Below, piece after piece: positions 36,094 to 45,453 of a stretch of 64,000 nucleotides of DNA. The stretch lies in contig NZ_JACHMS010000001.1 of assembly GCF_014205055.1 (NCBI RefSeq), positions 1,674,001 to 1,738,000 on the forward strand. Reading direction: 5' to 3'. Source of the DNA: Streptomyces luteogriseus. GTDB lineage: Bacteria > Actinomycetota > Actinomycetes > Streptomycetales > Streptomycetaceae. The notes beneath the pieces are model-generated. The model did no database searches and was not told the origin of the DNA. It saw nothing but the letters and a program-made list of their open reading frames with translations. The translations under genes were made by a program, and so were the position numbers. Numbering within the stretch: position 1 is the stretch's first letter; the number at the start of each line of letters is the position of its first letter.

Positions 36094-36498
36094 ATGACTG
36101 CACGATTCGATGCCATCGGCCTGGTCGTCTCCGACATGGCCGCCTCCATCGCGTTCTACCGGCGGCTCGGGTTCGCCTTCCCGGAGGGCTCCGAGGACCA
36201 GCCGCACGCCGAGGCGGAACTGCCCGGCGGGCTGCGGCTGATGTTCGACACCGAGGCGACGGTCCGTTCCTTCCTGCCCGAGTGGCAGCCCCCTGCGGGC
36301 GGGGGCCGGGCCTCGCTGGCCCTGCGCTGCGACGGACCCGAGGAGGTGGACGCGCTGTACGGGGAACTGGTCGGCTCGGGGTACCACGGCGAGCTCAAGC
36401 CGTGGGACGCCTTCTGGGGGCAGCGGTACGCCGTCGTCCACGACCCGGACGGCAACGGAGTGGATCTGTACGCCCCGCTAGCCACCGCCGCCGAGTAG
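36094..36498 (+). CDS. VOC superfamily (glyoxalase/bleomycin resistance-like) protein
   Basis: A 134-residue protein with two beta-alpha-beta-beta-beta modules. It starts [20 protein letters not shown] and ends with [16 protein letters not shown], the usual last metal-ligand region. It could be a dioxygenase, isomerase or drug-binding protein; metal residues are not complete enough to decide. TACGGT at 36082-36087 lies 6 nt before the ATG, suggesting a leaderless transcript. Its 3' end overlaps the convergent AraC-type gene by 21 bp. Confidence 0.85.
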   Translation: MTARFDAIGLVVSDMAASIAFYRRLGFAFPEGSEDQPHAEAELPGGLRLMFDTEATVRSFLPEWQPPAGGGRASLALRCDGPEEVDALYGELVGSGYHGELKPWDAFWGQRYAVVHDPDGNGVDLYAPLATAAE

Positions 36499-37167
36499 CT
36501 CCCCCAGCGGAAGTCCCGACAACTCCCTCACGTCACGGGCCAGATGGGCCTGATCGGCGTAGCCGGCCCGGGCGGCCGTCTGTGCGAAGGGCACACCGGC
36601 CCGGGCCAGCGCGAGGGCGCGGCGCAGCCGCAGGATGCGGGCCAGGGTCTTGGGGCCGTAGCCGAAGGCGGACAGCGAGCGGCGGTGCAACTGGCGTGCG
36701 CCGAGACCGAGTTCACCGGCGGTGGCGGCGACGGGGCGGCCCGCGTCCAAGGCGGTGACGACCTGCCGGAGCAGCGGGTCCGGGGGTTCGGCACCGGCCG
36801 CCTGCCGCACCGCCAGGTCCTCCAGGCCGCTCGCCGGGTCGGGGGCCGCGTTCACCTGGTCGGCCAGGCGCCGCACCTGCGAGGCCGGCCACAGGTCCGC
36901 GAGCTCGACGCGCCGGTCGCGCAGCTCGTGCGCCGGTACGCCCAGCAGCGCCGGTGCCGTGCCCGGGTAGAAGCGGATCCCGGCCCAGGGGCCGGTCGCA
37001 CCCCCCGGAAGGTACGCGCGGGTGTCGGGCCCGGCGACCATCAGCCGCCCGTCGTGCCAGAGCAGGTCCATGCACCCGTCTGGCAGGACCCGTCCCACCC
37101 CGGGCCGGGACGGGGTGTTGGTCCACACGACCGCCCCGGGCAGCCGCGACGCCCGCTCCACGTACAC
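36478..37167 (-). CDS. AraC-family transcriptional regulator
   Basis: A 229-residue regulator. The N-terminal part ([20 protein letters not shown]) resembles the DUF6597 sensing domain, and the C-terminal AraC HTH has [28 protein letters not shown] and [20 protein letters not shown]. The GTG at 37167 ([11 protein letters not shown]) is taken as start because the upstream in-frame extension is a low-complexity P-A-V-G-x-P repeat. The start is uncertain. It probably regulates the adjacent VOC gene, with which it overlaps at the 3' end. Confidence 0.8.
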   Translation of the reverse strand: MYVERASRLPGAVVWTNTPSRPGVGRVLPDGCMDLLWHDGRLMVAGPDTRAYLPGGATGPWAGIRFYPGTAPALLGVPAHELRDRRVELADLWPASQVRRLADQVNAAPDPASGLEDLAVRQAAGAEPPDPLLRQVVTALDAGRPVAATAGELGLGARQLHRRSLSAFGYGPKTLARILRLRRALALARAGVPFAQTAARAGYADQAHLARDVRELSGLPLGELLGGGG

Positions 37168-37358
37168 GGGGGCCAGGCTACGCCGCGGCCCGGCGCCCGG
37201 CACGGGGGCCGAGCCGACGGCAGGCACGAGGGCCCGCCCGACAGCGGGCACGGGGACCGACCCGGCACCAGGCATCAGGCACCAGCTCCGCCCCGGCGAC
37301 GACAGCCAAGCTCCCTGTGCCCGCCGCTACGCAGCCCGCCCCCTCCCTGTGCCCGCCG

Positions 37359-38330
37359 CTACGCAGCCCGCCCCCGGTACTCCACCGGGCTCACCCCGTA
37401 CACCCGCTTGAACGCCGTCGACAGAGCGAACGCGCTGCCGTAGCCCACCCTGCGGGCCACCGCGTCGAGGGTGTCGGTGGAGTCGCGCAGACGGTCGGCG
37501 GCGAGGGCGAGGCGCCAGCCGGTGAGGTAGCTCATCGGGGGCTCGCCCACCAGGCCGGTGAAGCGCCGGGCCAGCGCGGCCCGGGACACCCCGGCCTTCG
37601 CGGCGAGCGTGGCGACGGTCCACGGGTGGGCCGGGTCGTCCTGGAGGAGGCGCAGCACTCCGCCGACGACCGGGTCGGCGAGGGCCCGGTACCAGGCCGG
37701 TGCCTCCGCCTCGGGGCGGGCGAACCAGGCCCGCAGCGCGGCGATGACCAGCAGGTCCAGCAACCGGTCCAGGACGACCTCCTGCCCCGGCTCGTCGCGG
37801 ACGATCTCCTCGGCGAGGTAGGGCGTGAGCGGGCAGTCCCACACGTCGGTCGTGAGGGTGAGCAGCGGCGGCAGGGCGTCCAGCAGCCGCCCGCCGACCT
37901 CGCCCTGCATCGGGTAGGTGCCGATCAGCATCACGGTGTCGCCGTCGAGCCGGTCGCCCCAGGTGCGCACCCCCAGGTCCATGGAGCCGTTGAGGGGCCG
38001 TCCGTCGGGGTGGCGGCACTCCTGGTGCGGCAGGATCACCGCCTGCGGTGCCGTGCCGGGGTCGTCGGCGCAGGTGTACGGGTCCGGGCCGCGGGCGATG
38101 GCGAGGTCCCCGGCCGCGAGCCGCGCCCTCTCGCCCCGGTCGGGCACGATCCATGCCTCGCCGCGGACGACGAGCATCACGGTGAGCGGGGCCCGGTCCT
38201 CGACGCGGACCGCCCACGGCGGGTCGAAGCAGGCCCTGATCATGAACGCGCCCCGGGCGCGGGGGCCCTCCAGCAGACCGGCAAGGGGGTCCCCCCGCGT
38301 GAGCGTGTTCGAGCGTGGGGGCGGGTCCAT
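37359..38330 (-). CDS. AraC-family transcriptional regulator with cupin-type sensor
   Basis: A 323-residue protein. The cupin-like N-terminal domain (about 10-190) has PYTCADDPGTAPQAVILP and the WDCPLTPYLAEEIVRDEPGQ type linker. The AraC HTH domain (about 220-323) shows VATLAAKAGVSRAALARRF and VARRVGYGSAFALSTAFKRV, ending PVEYRG. TACGCT lies 6 nt before the ATG at 38330. It is divergent from the NmrA-like reductase gene (81 bp), which is its most likely target. This pairing is common in actinobacteria. Confidence 0.9.
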   Translation of the reverse strand: MDPPPRSNTLTRGDPLAGLLEGPRARGAFMIRACFDPPWAVRVEDRAPLTVMLVVRGEAWIVPDRGERARLAAGDLAIARGPDPYTCADDPGTAPQAVILPHQECRHPDGRPLNGSMDLGVRTWGDRLDGDTVMLIGTYPMQGEVGGRLLDALPPLLTLTTDVWDCPLTPYLAEEIVRDEPGQEVVLDRLLDLLVIAALRAWFARPEAEAPAWYRALADPVVGGVLRLLQDDPAHPWTVATLAAKAGVSRAALARRFTGLVGEPPMSYLTGWRLALAADRLRDSTDTLDAVARRVGYGSAFALSTAFKRVYGVSPVEYRGRAA

Positions 38331-38411
38331 GCGGCCAGCGTAGACGCGGTCGTATGGGAATGAGCCGTTCAGCGATGGTTCCGTGCGGTGTACGGCAGTT
38401 GACTCGACGGC

Positions 38412-39317
38412 ATGACGAACACGGCGGAGAACACGACACGGGACGCGACACGGGACGCGACACGGGACGCGACACGGGACGCGACACGGAACGCGCCGGG
38501 CATGACGGTGGTGGTGACGGGCGCCTCGGGGCGTACCGGGAGCCGGGTGGCGCGGGCCGCGGAGGCGACCGGGCTCACGGTACGGGCGGCGTCGCGGGCG
38601 ACGGGCTTCGACTGGTGGGACCGCTCGACCTGGGCGGACACCCTGCGCGGCGCCGACGCGGCCTATCTCGCCCACCCCTCGGACGTCGGCGCCCCGGGTG
38701 CCGCCGAGGCGGTCGGCGCGCTCGCGCGGGAGGGGGTCGGGCTCGGGGTGCGGCGGCTGGTGCTGCTGTCCGCGCGGGGCGAGGACCAGGCCCTGCCCAC
38801 CGAGGAGGCGCTGCACGCCTCGGGGGCGGACTGGACGGTCGTACGGGCCGCGTGGTTCGCGCAGAACTTCAGCGAGGGGCCGCTGGTGGCCGAGCTGCGG
38901 GAGAGCGGTGAGCTGGTCTTCCCGGCCGACGAGGTGCGCGAGCCGTTCCTCGACGTGCGGGACATCGCGGATGTGGTGGTGAGCGCTCTGACGTCCGGCG
39001 AGCACTACGTGGGGCGCACGCTCACGCTCTCCGGGGCGCGGCTGCTGACCTTCGGGGCGGCCGTCGCGGAGATCGCCAGGGCGACGGGGCGCCCGCTGAC
39101 GTACCGGGCCGTCTCGACGCGCGACTACGGAGAGGCGCTGGTCGGTTTCGGTGTGCCGCCGGAGGAGGTGGCGGGGATGACGGCGATCTTCGACACCCTC
39201 CTCGACGGCCGTAACGCGCACCTCTCGGACGGCGTGCGCGAGGTGCTGGGCCGTGCGCCGCGGGACTTCGGCGACTTCGTGCGCGAGGAGGCCGCGGCGG
39301 GGACCTGGAATGCCTGA
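38412..39317 (+). CDS. NmrA-like NAD(P)-binding reductase/regulatory protein
   Basis: A 301-residue atypical short-chain dehydrogenase. The Rossmann nucleotide motif is VVVTGASGRTGSRVARAAE (GxxGxxG), and later patterns are VVRAAWFAQNFSEGPL and FLDVRDIADVV. The catalytic Tyr-x-x-x-Lys is not evident, as usual for the NmrA group. Before the fold, the first 30 residues contain TRDA repeated four times, from a 12-bp DNA repeat. A start at the internal Met (38502) would exclude this tail. Probably induced through the divergent AraC regulator. Confidence 0.85.
   Translation: MTNTAENTTRDATRDATRDATRDATRNAPGMTVVVTGASGRTGSRVARAAEATGLTVRAASRATGFDWWDRSTWADTLRGADAAYLAHPSDVGAPGAAEAVGALAREGVGLGVRRLVLLSARGEDQALPTEEALHASGADWTVVRAAWFAQNFSEGPLVAELRESGELVFPADEVREPFLDVRDIADVVVSALTSGEHYVGRTLTLSGARLLTFGAAVAEIARATGRPLTYRAVSTRDYGEALVGFGVPPEEVAGMTAIFDTLLDGRNAHLSDGVREVLGRAPRDFGDFVREEAAAGTWNA
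38435..38490 (+). repeat. 12-bp tandem repeat at the start of the NmrA-like gene
   Basis: The unit gacacgggacgc recurs four times, with a fifth copy altered by one base, encoding successive Thr-Arg-Asp-Ala units. All units keep the frame. Such arrays gain and lose copies easily. Confidence 0.8.
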
Positions 39318-39337
39318 CGGAGGAGGCCGCGGCAGGA

Positions 39338-39404
39338 GCCTGGAGGCCTGGGAGAGGAGGACCACGGCGAGGGCCTGGAGGCCTGCGAGAGGAGGACCAC
39401 GGCG
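39338..39404. repeat. 35-bp period direct repeat between genes
   Basis: Two near-identical 32-nt copies start at 39338 and 39373 (one base differs). They lie between the NmrA-like stop and the end of the BrkB gene. G/A-rich on the + strand; no gene or hairpin recognised. Confidence 0.7.
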
Positions 39405-39432
39405 CGCCGTGGAGGGCTGACGGCGGCGGCCG

Positions 39433-40614
39433 TCACTTCTCCTCGGGCGGCTGCCCCTCCCCGTTGACCTGGCTGCTCTTCACATGACTGTTCTTCACGT
39501 GGCTGTTCTTGACGTGGGTGCTCTTCACGTGGGTGCGCAGCCGGGCCGACACGTCCTCCGGCGGCAGGAAGCGCGACCAGCGTTCCGGGAACTCGGAGGG
39601 CATGTCGGGGTCGGCCTCGCCCGCGGCGGTGGCGCGTGCCACGTACTCGGCGACCTGCGCCTGCCGCAGCCGCTCGTTGGCCTCGCGGGCCGCGGCCGTG
39701 GCGGCGGCCGGCCAGACCCGGTCGATGGCGGCGTTGACCGCGGCCCCGACGAGCACGGCGAACGCGGCCACGCCGATCCACAGCAGCACGGCGACGGGCG
39801 CGGCGAGGGAGCCGTAGATCGTGGGGCCCTCGACCGTGCTGGTCAGGTAGATCCGCAGCAGGAAGCTGCCGAGCACCCACATGCCGAGGGCGACCAGCGC
39901 GCCGGGCACGTCCTCGATCCACGGGGAGCGGACCGGCACCGACACGTGGTACAGCGTCGTCAGGAAGGCGATCGACAGGAGGATCACCGTGGGCCAGTAG
40001 AGGACCTGGACGACCGTCGTCGACCACGGCACGATCCGCACCACGGCGTCCGGCCCGGCCACCATCAACGGCAGCGCGACCGAGCCGATCAGCAGGGCCA
40101 CGATGAACAGCAGGAAGGCCATCAGCCGGGTCTTGACGATGCCCCGGACACCGTCGAGGCCGTACATCACGGTGATGGTGTCGATGAAGACGTTCACCGC
40201 GCGGGAGCCCGACCACAGGGCGAACAGGAAGCCGATGGAGATGACGTCGGGCCGGCCGCCCTTCATCACGTCGTGCAGGATCGGCTGGGCGATCTCGCGG
40301 ACGCCCTGGTCGGACAGGACCGTGCGGGAGGCCTCCAGGAGGTTGGTCTGAAGGCTCTGGATGGTGTCGGCGCCGGTCCAGGCGTCGACGTAGCCGAGGA
40401 GTCCGATCATGCTGAGCAGCAGTGGCGGCACCGACAGGAGTGTGAAGAACGCGGCCTCGGCCGCGAGGCCGAGGATGCGGTATTCGACGCAGGAGTTGAC
40501 GGTGTCCTTGACCAACAGCCAGGCGGTCCTGCGTTTGGAGACGTTCCGGTAGAGGGCCCGCGCCCGGTGGAGGCGCCCGGAGGGCGTGTCGGGGGTTTCG
40601 CTTGCTGGCTGCAC
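39433..40614 (-). CDS. YihY/BrkB family membrane protein
   Basis: A 393-residue inner-membrane protein with six or so transmembrane helices and the family signatures AAFFTLLSVPPLLLSMIGLL, LWSGSRAVNVFIDTITVMYG and GSLAAPVAVLLWIGVAAFAV. The family is often labelled RNase BN or BrkB but has no proven enzymatic role. The cytoplasmic C-terminus ends in a run of HVKS/HVKN pentapeptide-like repeats, seen in DNA as 15-nt repeats at about 39470-39535. The GTG start at 40614 is supported by TACCGT exactly 6 nt upstream. It shares a 110-bp divergent promoter region with the AidB gene. Confidence 0.88.
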   Translation of the reverse strand: MQPASETPDTPSGRLHRARALYRNVSKRRTAWLLVKDTVNSCVEYRILGLAAEAAFFTLLSVPPLLLSMIGLLGYVDAWTGADTIQSLQTNLLEASRTVLSDQGVREIAQPILHDVMKGGRPDVISIGFLFALWSGSRAVNVFIDTITVMYGLDGVRGIVKTRLMAFLLFIVALLIGSVALPLMVAGPDAVVRIVPWSTTVVQVLYWPTVILLSIAFLTTLYHVSVPVRSPWIEDVPGALVALGMWVLGSFLLRIYLTSTVEGPTIYGSLAAPVAVLLWIGVAAFAVLVGAAVNAAIDRVWPAAATAAAREANERLRQAQVAEYVARATAAGEADPDMPSEFPERWSRFLPPEDVSARLRTHVKSTHVKNSHVKNSHVKSSQVNGEGQPPEEK

Positions 40615-40724
40615 CCCCTAACGGTATCCGCCGTGCCCTGCCGCACTCACCCACAGGCCGGGTCTTCGGGGACGGGCCCGGGTTCACCGGGTGCCGAGGT
40701 GCTGCCCCGGGGTACGTTCGCAGC

Positions 40725-42359
40725 ATGGCAGGCAGCACCCACACCGTGACGAACCAGGTCCCGCCGCTGGTCGGGTACGACGTCTTCTCCGCCGACCGGG
40801 CCCTGGCCGCCGCGGTCGAGCGGCATCTGGAACCGCATCTGCGCGAGGAGGTCCTCGGGGAGCTGGCGGCACTCGGCCGGACCTCCGGCTCGGCCCAGGT
40901 GCAGGAGTGGGGGAGGCTGGCCAACGAGAACCCGCCCCGGCTGCTCACGCACGACCGGTACGGCAACCGCGTCGACGAGGTCGAGTTCCATCCCTCCTGG
41001 CACCGGCTGCTCGGCAAGGGCGTCTCGGCCGGTCTGACGGCGGCGTGGGACCGCCCGGCCGGGCACCTGCGGCGGGCCGCCGCCTTCCTGGTGTGGACCC
41101 AGGTCGAGGCCGGCAACGGCTGCCCGCTGTCCATGACGCACGCGGCGGTGCCGGCCCTGCGCACCGACCCGGATCTGGCCGCCGAGTGGGAGCCGCGGCT
41201 GACGTCCATGGTCTACGACCGTGAGCTGCGGCCCGCGCACCTCAAGGCCGGGGCACTGTTCGGGATGGGCATGACGGAGAAGCAGGGCGGCAGCGACGTC
41301 CGGGCGAACACCACGTCGGCGCGGCCCCTCGCCGAGGACGGGACGTACGAGCTGACCGGGCACAAGTGGTTCTGCTCGGCGCCCATGTCCGACGGGTTCC
41401 TGGTGCTGGCGCAGGCCCCGGGCGGGCTGAGCTGCTTCCTGGTGCCGCGGGTGCTGCGGGACGGCACGCGCAACGTGTTCCGGATCCAGCGGCTCAAGGA
41501 CAAGCTCGGCAACCGGTCGAACGCCTCCGCCGAGGTCGAGTTCGACGGGACCTGGGCGCGCCGGGTCGGCGAGGAGGGGCGCGGGGTGCGCACCATCATC
41601 GGGATGGTCGCGGCGACCCGGCTCGACTGCGTGCTCGGCTCCGCCGGGCTGATGCGGCAGGCCGTGGCGCAGGCGGTGCACCACTGCACCCACCGTGAGG
41701 CGTTCGGCGGGAAGCTCGTCGACAAGCCGCTGATGCGCAACGTCCTGGCCGACCTGGCGCTCGAGTCGGAGGCGGCGACGACGCTGGCGCTGCGGCTCGC
41801 GGCGGCGTACGACGACGGCGGCGAGCAGGAGCGGGCACTGCTGCGGATCGCGGTGCCGGCCGCCAAGTACTGGGTGACCAAGCGGTGCCCGTCGGTTGCC
41901 GTGGAGGCGGCGGAGTGCCTCGGCGGCAACGGGTACGTGGAGGAGTCCGGGATGCCGCGGCTGGTGCGCGAGTCGCCGCTGAACTCGGTCTGGGAGGGAG
42001 CGGGCAACGTGCAGGCGCTGGACGTGCTGCGGGCCCTGCAGCGGGAGCCGGGCGCGCTGGACGCGTATCTGCGGGAGATCGGGCAGGCGCGCGGCGCCGA
42101 TCACCGGCTCGACGCGGCCATCAGGAACCTTCTGACCGAACTGGCCGATCTGGAGGGCGTGGAGGGGCGGGCTCGACGGCTGGCGGAGCGGCTCGCGCTG
42201 GTGCTCCAGGGTTCGCTGCTGGTCCGTTTCGCGCCACCGCAGGTCGCCGACGCGTTCTGCGCGGGGCGGTTCGGGGGTGACGCGGGCGCCGCGTTCGGGA
42301 CGCTGCCGCACACGCTGGACCTGGCGTCGGTGGTGGAGCGGGCCCGTCCGGTGTCCTGA
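40725..42359 (+). CDS. aidB: AidB-like acyl-CoA dehydrogenase
   Basis: A 544-residue flavoprotein of the acyl-CoA dehydrogenase superfamily, close in length and layout to E. coli AidB (541). Motifs: GMGMTEKQGGSDVRANTTSA, YELTGHKWFCSAPMSD, VRTIIGMVAATRLDCVLGSA, AVEAAECLGGNGYVEE and SPLNSVWEGAGNVQALDVLR. AidB proteins bind FAD and DNA and are linked to protection against alkylation damage; true dehydrogenase activity is weak. TACGTT lies 6 nt before the ATG, so the mRNA may be leaderless. A strong terminator follows. Confidence 0.9.
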   Translation: MAGSTHTVTNQVPPLVGYDVFSADRALAAAVERHLEPHLREEVLGELAALGRTSGSAQVQEWGRLANENPPRLLTHDRYGNRVDEVEFHPSWHRLLGKGVSAGLTAAWDRPAGHLRRAAAFLVWTQVEAGNGCPLSMTHAAVPALRTDPDLAAEWEPRLTSMVYDRELRPAHLKAGALFGMGMTEKQGGSDVRANTTSARPLAEDGTYELTGHKWFCSAPMSDGFLVLAQAPGGLSCFLVPRVLRDGTRNVFRIQRLKDKLGNRSNASAEVEFDGTWARRVGEEGRGVRTIIGMVAATRLDCVLGSAGLMRQAVAQAVHHCTHREAFGGKLVDKPLMRNVLADLALESEAATTLALRLAAAYDDGGEQERALLRIAVPAAKYWVTKRCPSVAVEAAECLGGNGYVEESGMPRLVRESPLNSVWEGAGNVQALDVLRALQREPGALDAYLREIGQARGADHRLDAAIRNLLTELADLEGVEGRARRLAERLALVLQGSLLVRFAPPQVADAFCAGRFGGDAGAAFGTLPHTLDLASVVERARPVS

Positions 42360-42389
42360 TCCGGTCCACACGTCACTCGTCCGCGTAGA

Positions 42390-42427
42390 GCGGGGGTGGT
42401 GCTGCGCCGACACGGCACCACCCCCGC
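42390..42427 (+). terminator. Strong intrinsic terminator after the AidB gene
   Basis: A perfect 13-bp stem (42390-42402, gcgggggtggtgc, with 42415-42427) and a 12-nt loop, 30 nt after the AidB stop. No U-tract follows. Confidence 0.75.
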
Positions 42428-42622
42428 AGCACTGGCCCGTTCGAGCCTCCGAACGCCGCTCGGGACAGCGCCGCTCAAGTTTCAGCCACGGCCGGGCCGT
42501 CCACCAGGGTTGCAGGGGGTTGCAACTTGCTGCTGACTGTGTGCGGAGTGTGCGCGAGCCCCTGGGGCAGACGGCACTATGAGACGGTCAGTCAAAAGCG
42601 ACTCCCGGGGGGGCGCACGCGT

Positions 42623-43900
42623 ATGGACGTCACGCACTTGGCCGCCGTCGACAGCACGCGCGCGGCCCGGGTCCTCAGCCAGGTGCGTTCCGCCCGGCTG
42701 GCCGGGCGGCCCGCCCCGGTGGCGCCACGTCCGGTGATCGAGCGGTCCTGGGAGCGGATGATGCGCAGCGGTGTCGATCCCGACCACGACGTGCGGGCGG
42801 ATCCGCTCTCCCGCGAGGAGGTGCAGCGGCGCCGCGAGACGACGGTATTGCGCCATGTCCTGCCGGTGCTGCGGGAGGGACTGCTGGCGGCGGCGGACGT
42901 GGCGCACCACATCATGGTGGTGGCCGACGAGGACGGCCGGGTGCTGTGGCGCGAGGGCAGTGCGCCGGTGCTGCGCAAGGCGGACGGGCTGGGCTTCGAA
43001 CTCGGTGCGGACTGGCGTGAGGACGTCGTCGGCACGAACGGTCTGGGCACCCCGGCGGTGGTGCGCCGGCCCGTGCAGGTCTTCGCCTCCGAGCATTTCG
43101 TGCGCTCCCAGGCCGGCTGGACCTGCGCGGGCGCTCCCCTGACGGATCCGCGGGACGGCCGGCTGCTCGGCGTGGTGGATGTGAGCGGCCCGTTGGAGAC
43201 GATGCATCCGGCGACGCTCTCCTGGGTCGGTTCGGTGGCCAGACTCGCCGAAGCCCGGCTGCGGGAGATGCACACGGAGTCGCTGGAGCGGCTGCGGGCG
43301 GTGGCGGCCCCGGTGCTGGCCCGGCTCGGCGGCCGTGCTCTGGTCGTGGACCCGGACGGCTGGACCGCCGCGGTCAGCGGGATGCCGTACGCGCGGCGCG
43401 TTGCGCTGCCGAAGTCTCTTTCGGCGGGCCCGAGATGGCTGCCGGCGCTCGGGCTGTGCTCGGTGGAGCCGCTGGCGGGGGGCTGGCTGCTGCGGGTGGC
43501 CGACGACGAGCCGGGGGCGCGCGGTCCGGCAAGGATCGTGTTGGACCTCAGGCAGGCGCGGCGCTGGTCGGTGGAGGTGATCGGCGGAGCGGGCTCCTGG
43601 GCCCGGGAACTGAGCCCCCGGCACGCGGAGTTGCTGTACCTCCTGGCGGTCCACCGCTCCGGCCGCAGCGCCTCGGGGCTGGCCGGGGACGTGTTCGGCG
43701 ATCCGGCCCGTACGGTGACGGTGCGTGCCGAGATGTCGCGGGTGCGGCGGTATCTGGGTGCGTTCCTGGAGCACCGGCCGTACCGGTTCGCCGAGGCGGC
43801 CGAGGTCGAGGTGCTGCTTCCGGAGGACCCGCGGGATCTGCTGCCGCACTCGACGGCACCGTCGGTGAGCAGGCAGCGCAGGCCCGCAGCGGCGCCCTGA
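42623..43900 (+). CDS. GAF-domain transcriptional regulator
   Basis: A 425-residue regulator. The N-terminal part matches the GAF sensor of AcoR-like activators (RPVIERSWERMMRSGVDPD, DVVGTNGLGTPAVVRRPVQV, ASEHFVRSQAGWTCAGAPLT). There is no AAA+ sigma-54 activation domain and no Fis-type HTH. The C-terminal third (ELSPRHAELLYLLAVHRSGR, VTVRAEMSRVRRYLG) looks like a winged-helix module. This short form is typical of actinobacteria, which lack sigma-54. It probably senses a small aromatic or redox ligand. A G-run precedes the ATG; there is no clear partner gene alongside. Confidence 0.83.
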   Translation: MDVTHLAAVDSTRAARVLSQVRSARLAGRPAPVAPRPVIERSWERMMRSGVDPDHDVRADPLSREEVQRRRETTVLRHVLPVLREGLLAAADVAHHIMVVADEDGRVLWREGSAPVLRKADGLGFELGADWREDVVGTNGLGTPAVVRRPVQVFASEHFVRSQAGWTCAGAPLTDPRDGRLLGVVDVSGPLETMHPATLSWVGSVARLAEARLREMHTESLERLRAVAAPVLARLGGRALVVDPDGWTAAVSGMPYARRVALPKSLSAGPRWLPALGLCSVEPLAGGWLLRVADDEPGARGPARIVLDLRQARRWSVEVIGGAGSWARELSPRHAELLYLLAVHRSGRSASGLAGDVFGDPARTVTVRAEMSRVRRYLGAFLEHRPYRFAEAAEVEVLLPEDPRDLLPHSTAPSVSRQRRPAAAP

Positions 43901-44075
43901 GGTTCACCGCACGTGTCGTACAAGCCGCCCCGAGGGGTGCATCTTTCGCATATTTGCGGAGTCTTCGTCCGCCGCACCGCTTACCTGCCGTAGCATCCCT
44001 CTACGGACCACCCCACCTGCTCCTCCGTCAACGTGCGGATCAACAGGCGCAGTTGGTCCGTCTCGGGAGGACGTT

Positions 44076-45386
44076 ATGAAGCATCGCGGCAGACACCGGC
44101 GGCGCAGGCGGGGCAGGGCGCTGCGCGCGACCCTGGCCGGGACGGCCCTCGCGCTCACCGCCGCCGCCACCCTGATCAGCGCCTCGCAGGCCACCGTCGC
44201 CGACGCCCCCGGGGCTCTGAAGCCGGTCGCCGCCTCCGACGAGGCGGGGCGGCTGCCGCTGGCCGAGCACCGGGTGCCGGGGCGGTGGCTGGACCGGCTC
44301 GCGTCGAAGATGGGCCGGCCCGTCGGTGTCGGCGCGGTGCTGGAGGGCGCCGACCGGCCGCTGCGCAACGCGGCCGACTGCTCGACGGCCGAGAAGCGGA
44401 GCCTGCCGGTGGAGCCGGCGGCCACGCGCGCCTACTGCTTCGGCGGCTCCGACACCCGGGGCTGGCGGGCGGGCGCGGTCACGACCTCGGGTGACGCGGA
44501 CGACGACGGCCTCTGGGGCGGCAACCGCGTGATCCTCTCCGGCTGGACCCGGGGCGCCGCGGGCGGTTCCATGGACGGCCCGGCCCCCGGGCAGGGACTG
44601 GCCAAGGTCGCCTTCGTCGATGCGAACGACCCGGGCGCGCTGCGCTACACCTGGGCCCTGCTGGCCGTGCCGGTGGACGGCGGGCGGGACTACCGGGGGC
44701 TGGTCTCCCCCCTGTCCGGCATGGTCTGGTATCAGGACAAGCTGCTGGTGACGACCCGCGAGGGCGACCGGGACGCGCTGTACGTGTACGACATGGACCG
44801 CATCCAGCGCGCCACCGTCGAGTCCGACGCGGTCGGCCGGGTCCGGGGCGGCTGGGCCGCGCACGGCCACCGGTTCGTGCTGCCGGCCGTCGGCTCGTAC
44901 ACCCTGCCCCGCGGGGGCGACTCCTCCCGTCCGGCCACCGTCTCCCTGGACCGCAGCACCTCCCCCGACAGTCTGGTCGCGAGCGAGTGGGTGCCCGCGG
45001 ACGGCGACCGGCACACCCGGCTGTGGCGCTACGCGCTGAGCCGGGATCCGGCCCGCTCCGGCCTGCTCACCACCGACCTCTCCGGCGAGGCGGCCCCGGT
45101 CGAGGCCTTCGAGACGAAGACGGCCGACGTGCGGGGCGTGCTGGCCCACCGCTCGGGCTGGTACCTGGACCGCGCCGCGGGCAGCCCGGGCGGGCACGGG
45201 ACGCTGTGGCGCCAGGACACGGAGGGGGCGGGAGCCCCGGAGTGCGGAACGGACGAGACACGGCACTGCTGGAGCGGCGGGTCGGGTTCGCTGTCCTACT
45301 GGGAGGCGACCGGCGAGGTCTGGTCCCAGTCGGGGCGGACGCTGTTCGCGCTGCCGCTGACGTCGATCGACCGGGCGCTGGACTGA
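44076..45386 (+). CDS. Secreted protein of unknown function
   Basis: A 436-residue exported protein. A strongly basic N-terminus (RGRHRRRRRGRALRATL) and a hydrophobic Ala/Leu segment form a signal peptide ending near residue 45. The mature part is rich in beta strands with propeller-like segments (LVSPLSGMVWYQDKLLVTTR, DALYVYDMDRIQRATV, GSGSLSYWEATGEVWSQSGR). It contains about five Cys that could pair outside the cell. GGGAGG lies about 6 nt before the ATG. I recognise no catalytic motif. It looks like a conserved Streptomyces secreted protein with a beta-propeller fold; that fold call is inference. Confidence 0.65.
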   Translation: MKHRGRHRRRRRGRALRATLAGTALALTAAATLISASQATVADAPGALKPVAASDEAGRLPLAEHRVPGRWLDRLASKMGRPVGVGAVLEGADRPLRNAADCSTAEKRSLPVEPAATRAYCFGGSDTRGWRAGAVTTSGDADDDGLWGGNRVILSGWTRGAAGGSMDGPAPGQGLAKVAFVDANDPGALRYTWALLAVPVDGGRDYRGLVSPLSGMVWYQDKLLVTTREGDRDALYVYDMDRIQRATVESDAVGRVRGGWAAHGHRFVLPAVGSYTLPRGGDSSRPATVSLDRSTSPDSLVASEWVPADGDRHTRLWRYALSRDPARSGLLTTDLSGEAAPVEAFETKTADVRGVLAHRSGWYLDRAAGSPGGHGTLWRQDTEGAGAPECGTDETRHCWSGGSGSLSYWEATGEVWSQSGRTLFALPLTSIDRALD

Positions 45387-45453
45387 CCGGCGCCGCCCGC
45401 CCGGCCCGGGGGCCGATCGACAGACCAGGTGGTCAGATGATTTTCTGGCCGTC

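Noticed and set aside
37168..37275. N-terminal extension of the AraC regulator at 36478-37167
   Set aside because: The added residues are a repetitive Pro-Ala-Val-Gly tract arising from short DNA repeats, with no conserved domain; the GTG at 37167 fits the family start better.
39318..39432. Direct repeats read as a CRISPR array or as gene sequence
   Set aside because: Only two copies with a 3-nt gap and no spacers; not CRISPR. The frame through them has no start or family match.
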